Origin: Hydractinia symbiolongicarpus
Taxonomy: Eukaryota > Cnidaria > Hydrozoa > Anthoathecata > Hydractiniidae
Reading direction: 5' to 3'
Assembly (NCBI RefSeq): GCF_029227915.1
Contig: NC_079887.1
Coordinates: forward strand, 15,311,650 to 15,375,649
Length of the DNA: 64,000 nucleotides
The notes under the pieces were generated by a model. It saw only the letters and a list, made by a program, of their open reading frames with translations, was not told the DNA's origin and ran no database searches. Below are positions 10,907 to 23,536 of this stretch, in pieces. Every line of letters begins with the position of its first letter. Positions within the stretch are counted from its first letter, which is position 1. The translations under genes and the position numbers were made by a program.

Positions 10907-13900
10907 ATGGAAAATGTTTCTATTGGACAGTATCGCTCCCACGACACACCGAAAAATTTTGCACTAAGGTAAATATGTATATATAAAAATAGAAATATAT
11001 GATGTATAATCTGTTTTACTTAAATTAGCTCAACTTTTATAGTTTCATCTAGTTCATGGGTAAATCTATTTGGTACCATGTGTTTTTAACCCCCTTTTTT
11101 GGAGTTAGCAGAGATTACAGGGGTTTTTTGAAGGCTAACTATAAGTAGAGTCAATTTGTGAATTTATGGTAATAAGTAAACCCCAACTAACTGTCTTTAA
11201 AGAAATGAATGTTGAAAAGTTGTTAAAAAATGTTTGTGTTTGCCTCGTCCGACTGGACCACAATTACAAATATTTTTATTATCCTGTATTTACCTTCTGA
11301 GATATATTAATATATATAAGTATAGTTATAACTTAACTGGTTAACTGATGTTCAATCAACTGAAGATTTGTGTTACAATTTTAAGCTCTACAATTTAAAT
11401 CCAACATCATTATATATGTCATGATTCCAGGGAATTTGATAACAAGCTATATAGTGACAATTTTCACTTATTGGTGTGTTTTATTGCTATATCGCTAACA
11501 GCAATAGGATTATCAATTAATGTAAATATTTATTGGAAATTATCCCTTATTATAGCCAAGGTTATTTATCGCTGGCGAAGCAGGTATTGACTATTTTTCT
11601 TTCGTAAGTTGAGTTTAGATCTAACACAGTCTAGATCAGATTGGAAGAGGGTCATTAATATACCCCGTCCAACCCATGCTAGCATGGAAAACAGACGTTA
11701 AGCCGAGAATGATGATGATGATGATGTAATGTCATCCTTAAAGGATGTCTAAATTTTTGGGGTGAATAGAGGATTATACAAGTCGTTTTGTTTTCAATTT
11801 ACAGAAGCATTTTAAATGGAAATTTTAGTGGTTTTTTATTTTAGTTTTTTTTTATTCAGATAATTTTTGTCCTACGCTTCAAGAATGGAAGAGAATATGA
11901 AGACGGACATGGGGAGGGCATGTTACCTATGAAACCTAACATAGTTTTTTCCTAATTTAAAAAAACACGTTCACAAAGAACAGAATAGTGACACTTTACG
12001 TCCTTTTAACTGAACATGTATTAAAAAAGTTGAAAAAATTCTATTTTATTTTCCAGGGCTCTTTCTAATAGTAAAAATAAAAGAAATGCTTTCATCATTA
12101 TTGAAAATGAAAGTTAAGTACACACTTTTTAATAAGCCCTGCCCACTACTAAAGGTTTATTCTTTTAACATTTTTAGCACTAAAAGTGTTAATTGTTGGT
12201 TTATATTTTCATGTCCACAAAAAAGTAGGCAATTGAACAAATTTTCTAACTAACGACCTTAGGCTTTGCTTCCTATAAAATTTATTCTTTAAAATTTGCA
12301 TTGCTTCCTTATAAAATTATATTTTAATTTCGCTATGTTTTTCTCTAAAAAAATTTTCTTTAATTTTTGCATTGTTTCCTCAGAAAGTTATTTTTTGATT
12401 TTGCACTTTCCTCCAAAACTTATCCTTTAATTTCGCATTGATTTATCAGAAAATTATTCTTTAATCTTGCTGTTTCCTCAGACAGATATTTTTTTAATTA
12501 TTCTGACATACTGCGTAGAAAAAAATAATTTATGTTAAATTTTGTCAACAAAATACTTGTTTAAAGTTCATTGTATTGTTTCCTCAGACAATTATTCTTT
12601 ATAATCTTGCTGTTTCCTCAAAAAGTTATTTTTCCTGATGACTGCATAGTTTATCCAGCAAACACTTTCTTCCTTTATAAAATTAAAAATTATTCCACCC
12701 TTGTGAGGATATAGTTTGGTACACAAACTGAACAAAAAATGAACACAAACATTTCCATTACATATTATTATGTAAAGTATAATGCAAAAACTATGGATGC
12801 AAATACTCTCCTCATGATATATTATAATTTATAGTTAACAACACTTTTAAAGTTTAAGAAATTTGTTTAAAAAAAATATGTATGTGTAAATACAGACAAA
12901 TTTTCTAAAATTTAAATCATGCTACTTACTAATAATGTAAACCAAATCAAACACATTTCTGTACAGTGAAACAAGTGTACATCTTAATACTCACACACGA
13001 CTATTAAACATAAAATAAACACTGAAAGTTTTAGACAAACATCAAAACCTTATTTACGGTTAATTTTGAGTGGCAGCTTATTTTTTCCTTAAAACACTAA
13101 ATCAACTGAAATTTGTAAGTAATATTCTGTTCTCAGGTTATATTTTATCAATTTTAGGAAAATTTTAAACCATATTTTTAGCTAATTTTGAAACCAGAGG
13201 CCCCATGGGGGACCAAATAAAATTTGTATATGATTTGTTATAATATTTTAAACCAATGATGATAATCATCTATAACACAAGTTTAGCCTCAAAGTAGCTG
13301 GATTACTGGTGCCAAATATTGGATTGTTTGCCTAAAATAGCACCGTTATGTTTTTTTCTGAAAAATCCAAGAATTCACTTATTAGCCTTTATTGAAAGGT
13401 AATTTGGTAAAAAAAAAATTTCCTGCATGCTAGTGTGATTATAATTTTTTCCATAAATCCAAAAATGTTGTTTCCCAGTATTTATTTATAAATAACTTTG
13501 GGAAAGAAATCAGAAAATTATGATGAACGGATCTAGAGAAAAGTCCCTAATTTATAGGTAACTTAACTATTGCGTGCTACCAGAGGCTAAATTTATTTTT
13601 TTAGTTTAAAATACATTGCTATAAATTATAATTTAGGAGTGGACCATGGAAACCATCAAGATTTTTGTAGCAAACAAAATTCTTCTTCACCATGTAACAC
13701 TTGCATGTGTACAGTGTGCTGTATTTTGCAGAACAAAAAAATAAAAAGAGACCAATTAAATTAATGTTTTATTTTTTAGGTGATCAAACAAGTTGTATTT
13801 ACAATTCTAAAAAGAGTACTAATACAATCTATAAAAGCATCAGACAAACTGTTTTTTTTGCAAATTTAATTATTCAACAAACATTAAAAGAATTTTTTCT

Positions 13901-16900
13901 CACTTGCTTTCTGTATAATTAGCTATAAAATGCATGTGTCAGCCATATTGCGCTATTAACGATATCGGCAGAGAAAAAAAAATGAAGTTAACAATAAACA
14001 TTGCTTAGCATTGTTTATCGTTATATAGCTTTTTCGCTAATCAATTTCTATTTAGCAATAATTTTGTTTTTTTAACTAATTGTCACTTAAGAGCTATTGA
14101 TAATTATAGCTTGTTATCATATTCCCTGGAATTGTCACATACATCAGATTTCCTCTAAATTTAATGTTCTGGAAAAAGACAAAAGGAAAAAAGTTAAGTA
14201 ATTAATTATTACAATCCTTTAGAGTTAAAATTTCTTTTATGACAATTCGCTGAAACTTTATCCTCTAAATGCTCAGGTGGCTTATGGCGTGAACACATAA
14301 AGTCTGTATACAAAATTATCACATCGTCATATTGTTATCATTTATAGTTTCATGTTCTGCCAAATAGCCAAAACGTGCTTTTCCAGAGCTTTCATAAATG
14401 GTGTGTTGTGCACTATTGGCACCTTTACGTGACTGTGGAAAGTGTTATAAATGCGTGTTGCACATGGACTAAGCCAAATTTTACAATATAAAATTATTTA
14501 AGATAATTTTTTTCAATGCAAAACCGTAATGTGTCCAGCAATTTTTGAGCTATTTTCTTTTCTTTTTTTTGCACTTTATCAACATTTTGCGGAAACTGTT
14601 TGGTAAGATTTCTTTACAAAACAATTTGTTATTTGGGTGATTTTTCTAGTTAAATCAATTTTTGTCTGTTATATTTCCAATTAAAGGTAAAAGTCCATTT
14701 CAACACACATGCTAAAGGTGTTAAGCAGTTGTATACATCAGAGCAAAACACAAACTTAATGTGGCAATAATTTAAGAAAATTGATTGATTGTTCTAAGTA
14801 ATATGACATGAAAGATTTCAATATTGTGCTGTATATGCCAACTTAATGCGTACTTCTTGAGCTGATATGTCAAAAAATGGATATAGTTTCAGTTTAAGTT
14901 TTATCCATGCATATCGAATTTCAATATTTAGGATTAAATTTTGGAAAGTGACTCCTGGAAGTGTCATACCATCTGCCAGGCTTCATAGGGAAGCAAAAGA
15001 GCCAGAGCTTGCTCAGGAGGCTTTGGAAATGGTTGAAAAAAGAGAAGAAGAAGAAAAAGAAGAAATCATAATACATTGGCAGGAGAAGTTGTTTAGCCAA
15101 AAAGAGTTTGATTATTACAGTGATCCATTAAATTGTAATAGCTCGTTAGAACAGAAATATCACGAAGATATAGAAAATATTAAAAGGTTAGTAAAGTTAG
15201 TTATGTTTCCAATAAGAATGGTATGTTTTAGGAAAGTTAAAAAGCAATAAAAAACAATGATTGCTTAGGGCTTAAAAGAACACTCCCTTGCACAACAAAG
15301 TTTTAGTATGATTTGATACATCTTAGCAGTTGCTCATGCATATTTTATGGAGATTTTGTTCTAAGGCCATTTTTTTCTATTTTATTTAGAACAAATAAAA
15401 AGAGAATGCAAATGTGATTTCTCATTTTTTTAAAAAATCCTTAAAAAATTGTTAGTTACATATGCTCTGTTACTGTATGCACTTTTTTATGCAATTTTTT
15501 AAACACTTCCAAACACGTGTATATGATCAGAAATTACTACAAATATACCAGCATATATGAATTTAGATATAATTACATTGAATTGTGTGTAAAAGAATTG
15601 TGTATTTATATTCAGAATGCATGGTGACCGATTAAACAAGAAAGTATTTACATATACAGATGGTGATTCCTTTACTTTCCTTGAAGAATTTAACCCTATG
15701 ACTTCAAACCAAAATGGAGAAAGTTCTATCATGGTAGAGAAAATGTCAAAAATTAAATTTAGTAGCACAATGAAGTCACCCTTTAATTCTGGTTTACGCA
15801 GAAGGCGTTTAGTTATTGATGAACCAACAGAGGCAATGAAACGCAATCATGTTATTACCACGCCAAGTAAAACAATGCAGATAATGCTTGATTTAGGTGT
15901 AGCTGATAAAAATATTGAAGATGAAAGAATAATTTGCACTGTAAAGGTAGATTTATGTTTATTAAAGCTCTTGGAAGTCAGAAAGGTTGAACTGGCTTAG
16001 TTTCCTTATATTCTTATATGTAAATCCATAGTGTATTCCATTGTGGGTTTAGATGTATTAAATCAAAATTAGCAGTTAGAAAACATTTCTAATGCTGTTT
16101 TTGAATTGTAGATTGATGCAAATGGTCTCATAGTAATTAAGCCTGATGTAAACACAGATGAAGTATTTAACATAGAAACATATCATGCAACTCGTTCAGT
16201 TTACCAATATACCATTGAACATGCTTCAAAAAGTATGACCAAGCAAGAACAAGAACAAGAGGATAGATTATTCACAGAACTTTATAATCGTCACTCACAA
16301 TTAATGACCTCCCATGTTGGAAATGAATTACTCCCTGTTCCACAAAAGAATGAATTGTTCACTTACAATCTATGTGAAATTGTCTCTGCAAAGAACTTTG
16401 AATATAATAACTTGTATGTGCAGTATTTTCTTGATTTGCCAGAGGGATGGGAATCTGGATCTAAACAACTTTTGGGGGTCACACAAAACTGCAGCATGAA
16501 TCAGGTAAGTAGAGCCACACCAGAACTATTTAGTCAAACTGCCCTTGTAACAGGTTCTATAACACCGAACCTATAACAGCTTCAATAGTAGCTGCATTCT
16601 AGACACAATTTCGGTGTAAAATCCACTTTTAAAGCCCAACATTGTGACTTGAAATACAATATTCAACTACTTTATTCAACCTCTATTGTCAAAAAAATTG
16701 CAGCTGTTTTACAAACAGATTTAATATATATTCATAATGCCTCCCCATTTGACTTTCCCATGTATCTACTTCCTAATTAACTGTACTCTACTCCCGATTT
16801 TTTCTACATGTTAGGACAATGTAGCACATTTTTCTTTTCCATTTGAATTTGAACTGCTACTTACATGGGCAGAAAACTCACCTAACCTGTACGTAAAATG

Positions 16901-19900
16901 GCCAGTGTTGTACCTGCAAGTTTTTTCTCTGGATTCATGGCAACGTCATCGACTTGAAGGCTATGGATATTGTCAACTTCCAGACGTGTCAGGAACAACT
17001 GAGGTTAAAGTTGACACTTGGCGACCAAAAGGGGATAGCGCATTTGATGAAATGAACCGTTACTTCATTGGAGGTGCACCAGAGCTAAAAGACTTATCAT
17101 ATATAACTGATCCTACCTATGATGATGCTGGCAAAAGAAACAGCAAGTTTTATTTTCGAACTGTATCTTCTGGAAGTGTTGTGTTGAGATTTAATACAAT
17201 GTTTCAATCCAAGTAAGCCATTTATTTAATTTTTTAAACTGTCATAAAGAGGAACCACTGTTTTTACTTATAATTACTATTCGCAACCCTTCTCCTCCCC
17301 TTTTAAACTGTAATTTGTTGCTTCAAGTACATTCATTATCGTCAGTACTTATTTCCATGAAATTTTTGTTAGTTTCATTATTACATTATTTGAGGAAAAA
17401 AATGGACCCTGAAGTCAGTCATCTAGACATCGTAAATATCTGGGGGAACAACACAACCCCAGAGATAAACAACAAAAATAACTTAAAGAAAGTGATAGTT
17501 ATGATAGCTAATTATAATTATTTCAGAAAGTAATTATGCAAAAAAAATTATTTGAGGAAATAAACAGCACCATTGGAAGTATGAAATAATTATTTGAGGG
17601 AACAAAGACAATTCTGGCAATGGACAAAAATATTGTCTTGAAAAACAAACACAACCCTTAGGATAGCCCAATATAATTATGCAAGGAAAAACTGCTGTGG
17701 ATAACTGAAAATAATTATTTGAGGAAACATGCACAGCACCAAGGATAGACAAAGTAATTTTTCAAGGAAACGTAAATTATTTGAGAAAGACATTCCTGGA
17801 AATAGGCAAAAAGTATTGAAACAATTGCTGTAAATCCTCTAACGCCCCCTTTTTAAAATGCCTTGGAAAATTAAGTAAACGCCCTCGAGAAGAGGAAATG
17901 AACACACTAGTAAGGGAAGTTAAAATATTATCTGAGGAAACAAACATAATTCCATAGAAAAAATGACATAATTATTTGAGGAAACTAAAACATCCTTCTA
18001 AATAGGAAAAAATAATGTCTTAGGAACCAAACACAGTCTCTGGATGGACCAAAATCATGTCTTAAGAAACAAACTCAGCCCTGAGGATAGCCAAAGATAG
18101 GTATATGGAGAAAACTAAACTGTGCACCAAGGAAACAAGTATGACACCAAGAATAGCCAAAGATAAATTTTTGAAGGACTAACACACCGTCAGAGATGGA
18201 CAAAAAAATTATCTGAGGAAACAAACATGAACCCAATAATAGCCACAGTAATTATTTAGAGGAACAAATAACCATTAGAAATAGCCAAAATAATTATTTG
18301 GGAAAACAACATGGAACGAGCTAAATATAATTATCTAAGGAAGCAGACACTTCCTTACGTTAAAATATAATAAGTTATAAGTATACACCATAGTTCCTTT
18401 TTTAGTGCCCCGCCCCCAAATCCTTTCTTTAGCTGCTCCTTCAGATACCTTATTTAACTTGTTCCCTTCATTTAAGTAGTTTATTTTATTTAAACAATTT
18501 CATTTCATTACAAATCTATTTCCTTGTCATTTTAAGAGCGTCGGATGATACTACAAACTTAACAACATCAAAATGGAAAAAGACGTTGCGGAAAGCCGGG
18601 TAAAACTTTTTTACGTATCAATTTCGTTAACATGGTTTCCACTTTGTTTTACTTTTAAAATGCTAGACGTGTTCCTTGAAACCAAGGAAGAATTGATATT
18701 ACATACAGCTGTGACAAAATTTACATATTGCGAAATTATTCGGAGAGCAAAAGATGTGAAAATTGCATAAAAATAGTACATGAATGCATATTTAGTGGAA
18801 TTACCAAAAAATAAAGAATGTGAATTAGTAACTGTGAATTACTATATTACATATTAAACCAATCGAAATCCCATTCGAGACAGTTAATGCTCGCGATTTG
18901 GCAATGATTCGTAAAATTGTTCTCAGATTCAAAGACTGCAATTTTATTTGCACAGAAAACAAAATACAACGCTGACGCCAAAATCCTAACAAATAATTAT
19001 AAGAAGTATACTTCAGTGAATATGTTTATTAAAAAAAGGCTATTAAGGAAATTTTTACATCATTCACGATAATTGATACCTGGGAAACTTTTACATCATT
19101 CACGATAATTGATACCTGGGAAACTTTTATCATTCACGAAAATCTACCTCCGAGGATTAGTATATTACGCGATCTTTTTTTCCGACAAGTAAAAAGACAC
19201 AAGACACCCACGCGATATTTGATTTTTAATAGCCTAAACTGTCTGAATAATAAAATAGAGTGAGAGAACTCTTGAACAAAAATGTAAAACAGTTTTTAGA
19301 CGTGTCCGCTATATTGAGGTTCCTGAATTTGGACCTTGAATCGACGACCGCTACAGAGAGGTGACCGCTGAAAGGTTTACGCTATAGAGGTTTTGCTCTC
19401 AGAGTTGGACGGCATTTCATCTGTCTCTGTGAAAAAATCCGTTGTACATAAGTGTCTGCTATGAGAAAGTATTGTAATCTCGCGGAAATGTGACTAAATT
19501 AAAAAAATCCTCTGTGCTTGTCCTGCGTGTGAAGACATGAATTGTACCTAGGAGATTACACCATATTCGTTTGACTTTTGTTATTTAACAAATGTTTGCA
19601 AATACATCATAGTCGTTTTAAGTTCAACAGTTGTCTCTTAGGTATACTGTGTTTTGTTTATGAGAAACATGATTCAAGAAACACAGGCCTGAGATTTTGG
19701 TTACTCTCAGCTTAAAATATTGAGCAAAAAAATGTGTAGATAGACAGTAGTCTTGTTACTGCTGCTGAAGGTATAAAACCACTTACACAGGCTGAAAGCG
19801 TATACTTAGCGTTTGTAAGTTAAATTCACGCTAAAAACACGGTGTTTCTCGGTCATGAAAACCCACCCTTGAGTTTTTTTGTGTACGTTGCATTCCAAAA

Positions 19901-20381
19901 ACATGTTCGTATCCAAGATACGATTACTTTAAGTTCGCTCCAAATGTTTTTTGTTTTTTTTAATTTAGCTTAATTTCGTATTTCAAAATAAAATTGTTAT
20001 AAACTCGATGTTACTGCATTCACCCCGTCCTGCTAAATTTTTACTTATGTTCGTTTTACATTAAACGAAATATTGTAAATCACGTACAAAATGTAGTAGC
20101 CAATATTTCAATAATGCCCACTGTTCTTAGCTTTACCAGTCAGTGTAGTGGTCTATAGAGAAGTAGACATTCTAACTTTTAATTTCTTTGTTTCTTTCTA
20201 GTGGGTTTGCTGCAGCCGTTGATTCTCTCACGCAAGTGTTAGGTAGGTCGTCCCCATTTAAATGATTTCATTCCTCATTTTGATCACATTTTACATTTCA
20301 TACTTCATTTTTGCAGATGCGTTCCATCGAGCACGAAAACGAATGATGACTGCACGTTCGACGTTACCGGTCATAACATGA
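10907..20381 (+). CDS. MKS1: MKS1, B9-domain ciliary transition-zone protein
   Basis: Eight exons: 10907-10968, 14932-15186, 15616-15946, 16112-16504, 16815-17212, 18537-18599, 20202-20242 and 20317-20381. They splice in phase to 535 residues (human about 559). The order of conserved blocks matches MKS1: QYRSHDTPKNFALR, an acidic stretch with IIIHWQEKLFSQKEFDYY, KKVFTYTDGDSFTFLEEF, VKIDANGLIVIKPD, then the B9 domain from about residue 297 to 475 (VSAKNFEYNNLYVQYF, LLGVTQNCSMNQ, PVLYLQVFSLDSWQRHRLEG, RYFIGG). The last exon encodes AFHRARKRM...TLPVIT, the family's C-terminal helix. B9 proteins (MKS1, B9D1, B9D2) build the transition-zone barrier at the ciliary base. Exon 6 is weakly conserved and the least certain. 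Intron 1 (about 4 kb) and intron 5 hold tandem repeats of one family. Confidence 0.95.
11424..11450 (+). repeat. Dispersed repeat ATTCCAGGGAAT...AACAAGCTAT
   Basis: ATTCCAGGGAATTTGATAAC followed by AAGCTAT occurs here and, in reverse complement with one or two changes, at 14105-14132 in the same MKS1 intron. Weaker similarity continues for about 100 bases (GTGACAATT, TTATTGCTA). These are probably two members of an old repeat in opposite orientation. Confidence 0.5.
11603..11727 (+). mobile_element. 3' end fragment of a LINE
   Basis: The segment is nearly identical to 47085-47200, the 3' end of the LINE at 46.4-47.2 kb. Shared blocks include TTTAGATCTAACACAGTCT, GATTGGAAGAGGGTCATTAA and CATGCTAGCATGGAAAACAG. 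It ends in (GAT)n, a typical LINE 3' microsatellite tail. It lies in MKS1 intron 1 and encodes only the last codons of the RT polyprotein. Confidence 0.85.
12268..12640 (+). repeat. Degenerate tandem array, about 33-bp unit
   Basis: Units of the form TTTCCTCAGAAAATTATTCT followed by TTAATYTTGCATTG recur, with TTTCCT (or variants) at about 12375, 12407, 12440, 12473, 12578 and 12614, mostly 32-33 bases apart. Lies in MKS1 intron 1. The same unit occurs in opposite orientation in intron 5. Confidence 0.75.
13990..14022. repeat. Short imperfect hairpin
   Basis: AACAATAAACATTGC is followed after a three-base loop by GCATTGTTTATCGTT, pairing at 13 of 15 positions. It lies in MKS1 intron 1, next to the inverted repeat copy at 14105-14132. 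Confidence 0.6.
17530..18350 (-). repeat. Degenerate tandem array, about 40-45-bp unit
   Basis: The unit on the + strand is close to AATTATTTGAGGAAACAAAC followed by ACAGCMCCAAGGATAGCCAAA. ATTATTTGAGG-like cores occur at about 17547, 17588, 17713, 17775, 17927, 17968, 18208, 18250, 18290 and 18330, with weaker units between. Reverse-complemented, the core is the TTTCCTCA...AATTATT unit of MKS1 intron 1 and the SELENOM introns. The array fills most of MKS1 intron 5. Confidence 0.8.
19052..19140. repeat. Tandem repeat, 36-bp unit, 2.5 copies
   Basis: TTTTACATCATTCACGATAA at 19053 and again at 19089, with a third shortened copy at about 19125. The period is exactly 36. Located in MKS1 intron 6. 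Confidence 0.9.
19295..19480. repeat. Interspersed repeat fragment (GTCCGCTAT-type)
   Basis: Short imperfectly repeated phrases, such as GTCCGCTATATTGAGGT, GACCGCTACAGAGAGGTGAC, CGCTATAGAGG and GTGTCTGCTATGAG, appear in one direction over about 180 bases. This is typical of an internally repetitive MITE or satellite fragment. No termini were identified. Confidence 0.4.
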
Positions 20382-23300
20382 AAGTCGTTATTGGATTATT
20401 TTTACACAAAATATTTTAAAGTTTTTTATCATTAGATGTACATATATTTATATTGTGAATAACTTATTTGGATTACTTTCGATGTGATACTTTCCCTTTT
20501 ATATGACTGAAATGCAGGTTCAAACATGATGAAATTTAAGAAATCAAATTATTTAATCGCCTTGTGGTGTCAGCTGAAAAGTTACTTTAAAAAAAACGCA
20601 GACGAATTCATAGATAGGCCTAAAAATCAATCAAACAAACGAACAGAGTTTAGCCTAGTTTCCATTTATCGAATTTTCTTCAGCGATAAGCCTAGTTAAC
20701 TAAGCTTTCTTCGAGGATATCAAATCCAGTTTCTCTCAAGCGAAAGCCTAGACGCAAACAATTGTCGCTGCAAATCCTTAAAATTCAAATCCACCTCATA
20801 GAAAACCCCGAATTACAATTACCTAATGAGCACAAAGTTGGCGTGGTCACATCTTACACTCTTAAATAATACAAGAATTAATTATATATGTTCGGGTGAG
20901 CGAGGCTATTCGCGTGCAAAACAAAGAATTTCCAAATATTTACTACGTGGCAAAGAAAAATAGAATTAACCAATCAAAAAAGCGCGGTCAGTATTCAGAC
21001 CCAGAAAAATCGTTTGAGACCCAGCGTAATTTTACCCAACTATTCCGATTTCCTGGTGGTGAGAAATATTATGCTGGGATTCCTGGCTATTCGGCGATCG
21101 ATTTTTTGAGATTTTTTGGTTTGAGCATGCGAATTGCAAATTTTTCAATGGTTGGCGGTTGAAATGCGAATATCTTGAGTGTAGAAATAGCATCTTGTTG
21201 AAAATTTTTTTTAACACATACAATACTGCTTGTACTTCACATAGCAAAATTACATATCTTCATCCGTGTTTGTTGCGAGAAACACGATATAAAAAATCAC
21301 GAGAGTTACTTTATTGCGACTCAAAATTACTTTTTTATTTTATCGTATTCTTGACCACAGAGCTCTTGAGATAAACCTTCGAAGTTAGTCTCGAAGGACT
21401 TTGGGAAATTTCTTTGCTGGAATAAACTGTTATGTCCAGAAGATTTGCAGTGCAGTAATCGCAATATAAAATCAAAACAATATTTGAAAAAGGTTTGATC
21501 AGCCAAATTTTAACTTTCAGATGGCTAAAGCAGCCCGATTCACGTTAATTGTTATCGCCATAACTTTGTCATTTATTGGTAGAACATTTTCGGCCATTTT
21601 GCAAAGAACAAAGCATCAATTTGCGAGATGCGTCGGTTAGGTTGCAGCGTTTATTCGTTCTAGTCACACTTTCTAACACTTCTGTTCCCCAAAATTTGAG
21701 AAATATCAACATGCTGATGTCAGCAATAATTAGCACATTTTGGGAGGTAGAAACTAACGACAAGTAAACAAGTTCAAATTGCGTGCCTGTCGTAGATTGA
21801 AGAAGCGAACACTGTATTTATTGACAACCTTTTCGACAGGCTTTGTAAGTCACACAGCCTGGAAAGTCATGAAATGAATTACTTTGTTTTATCATTTTAA
21901 AAAGCGAAACGTAAGAACCTCCACAAAAAATCTTTCAAATGGCTGCAAAAATTCTTGTTTTAGTTTTCCCCTACCTTAACATACATATTTTTTATAAGCA
22001 ATAGACTTTTCCCGAATTTCCTAAATATGCCAAACTCAATTAAAGAGGCCGATCATAAAAGTAATTCTTATCCCTAAGTTCTTTAGCAAAAGGTAGAACA
22101 AATTACCTAATTTCGTAAATATTTATGTTCGTTAAGTGTGTCAATTCCGAGCTCAAAGTTACGTTCAAATCCTTCATATAGCCGAGCCTTGTTTTCAAAA
22201 TAATTATTTTCTTCAAATAAAAATAAAATTTAACCAAAATAATATATTGCTTAAAAATTCAGTTTTGTCATGATAATTCGATATTCTATCTGAACATCCT
22301 TATTTGAAGAGCATAGAACCATTATAGTGTATTGAAATTCCAAATGAGGCTTAATGAGGGTTATGGAAAGTACTCTTTCAGGCTCGAAATATGCTTAGGT
22401 TATGCTTAATGTTTCTGTTAGTTAAAAACACTTAAGAAAAGTTTAAAGAAACAAGGAAATGAGAATTGGCACTTGAAGATCTTAAACTCGCAACTATAGT
22501 GGGCAAAACATAAATATTTTATCAATTCATAATAAAGCCTTTATATTTTAAATAGGAAGCGATACTGCCGTAAGTGTGATACTGCGGTATAAAAAAAAAT
22601 TTAAACTGTAGATTGTTGTCAAGAAAAACTGCTTACGAAACAAAAAAATAAAAAAAAGTTCACAACATTTTTTTAGGCTTCACGTAATGCTTAGCATTTA
22701 AAACTTAACCAAACATAAGTCTACAGATATATTGTTTGTAGTTAGAAGTCAGCTCATATTTGAAAAGGCAGCATCAAAAGAAAAACAGTCTTGGAAAAAC
22801 GTAGAATATTTCTGGTCGAGTCATAGAAAAGTCTAGAGGTTGTGTTGGCGGAAGAAAGAACAACTATGCTATGCTATTTGCTTTCTTGATACTCATGTCC
22901 TTGTAATATTGGAAATGAGTATAACAAGCATGGTTGGAACATTTTCCTTTTTTGCACACTATGGAATAAGTGTAGCAGCGAAGTCAAGGTACAGTTTTTA
23001 TATATATTAATAAAAACAAATAAAAACATTAAATAACATTATAACCTCGAAATAGTCACAAGACCTACAACAATCCACTAGATATTTGTTCGCCAAAAAA
23101 CTGGATCTGTCAAGAACTACTTAAAGAAAAAACCATGGAGGTACAGGCAACAAAACCGATATAAATCCTCCGTTAAGGCTCATCTCCACTCTAGCAAAAT
23201 ATTCCGGGCACCAAAGCGGAATAATTAAAGGTTCTGATTGGCTTGAAATGAATTCCATCAACCAATCAAAATATTCAAAATCATTCAAACTCAAATTATC

Positions 23301-23536
23301 CGCCTATTGGAGAATTTTAAAACAAAAGAAACTACGACTGGAGCACTTTGATTATCGTAAGGAAAAAATTTTCGACTTTTGATATATTCTGAACTTTTCG
23401 TGTCCTTACTCAAATATCCCCCTTCCTTTACTCTGTTTCTCTTTAGGTTTTTACAATAATGTAATTACAATATGAATCTAAGAATTGAAAAAAAAAAATT
23501 GTGTAAGAATAAATAATTCAAAAATTTAATTTGTAG
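20382..23536. other. Intergenic region between convergent MKS1 and NUDT9
   Basis: About 3.1 kb between the 3' ends of MKS1 and NUDT9. It holds the MKS1 3' UTR and AT-rich sequence. One small signal-peptide-like frame at 21521-21640 is listed separately. I see no other supported feature. Confidence 0.5.
21521..21640 (+). CDS. Possible small secreted or membrane ORF, doubtful
   Basis: A 39-codon frame starts immediately after TTAACTTTCAG, a good acceptor, and begins MAKAARFTLIVIAITLSFIG, which looks like a signal peptide or signal anchor. Possible donors follow at GGTAGAAC and GGTTAGG. An overlapping frame (to about 21767) is open for 60 codons after a shift of one base. No downstream exon in a matching phase was found and no family is recognised. 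Chance is a serious alternative. Confidence 0.2.
   Translation: MAKAARFTLIVIAITLSFIGRTFSAILQRTKHQFARCVG

Noticed and set aside
15499-15846. 115-codon minus-strand frame
   Set aside because: It is the antisense shadow of MKS1 exon 3, whose sense frame is clearly conserved.
12268-18350. CRISPR-like regular spacing in the MKS1 arrays
   Set aside because: Units are degenerate throughout with no constant repeat and unique spacer pattern, and the host sequence is eukaryotic introns.
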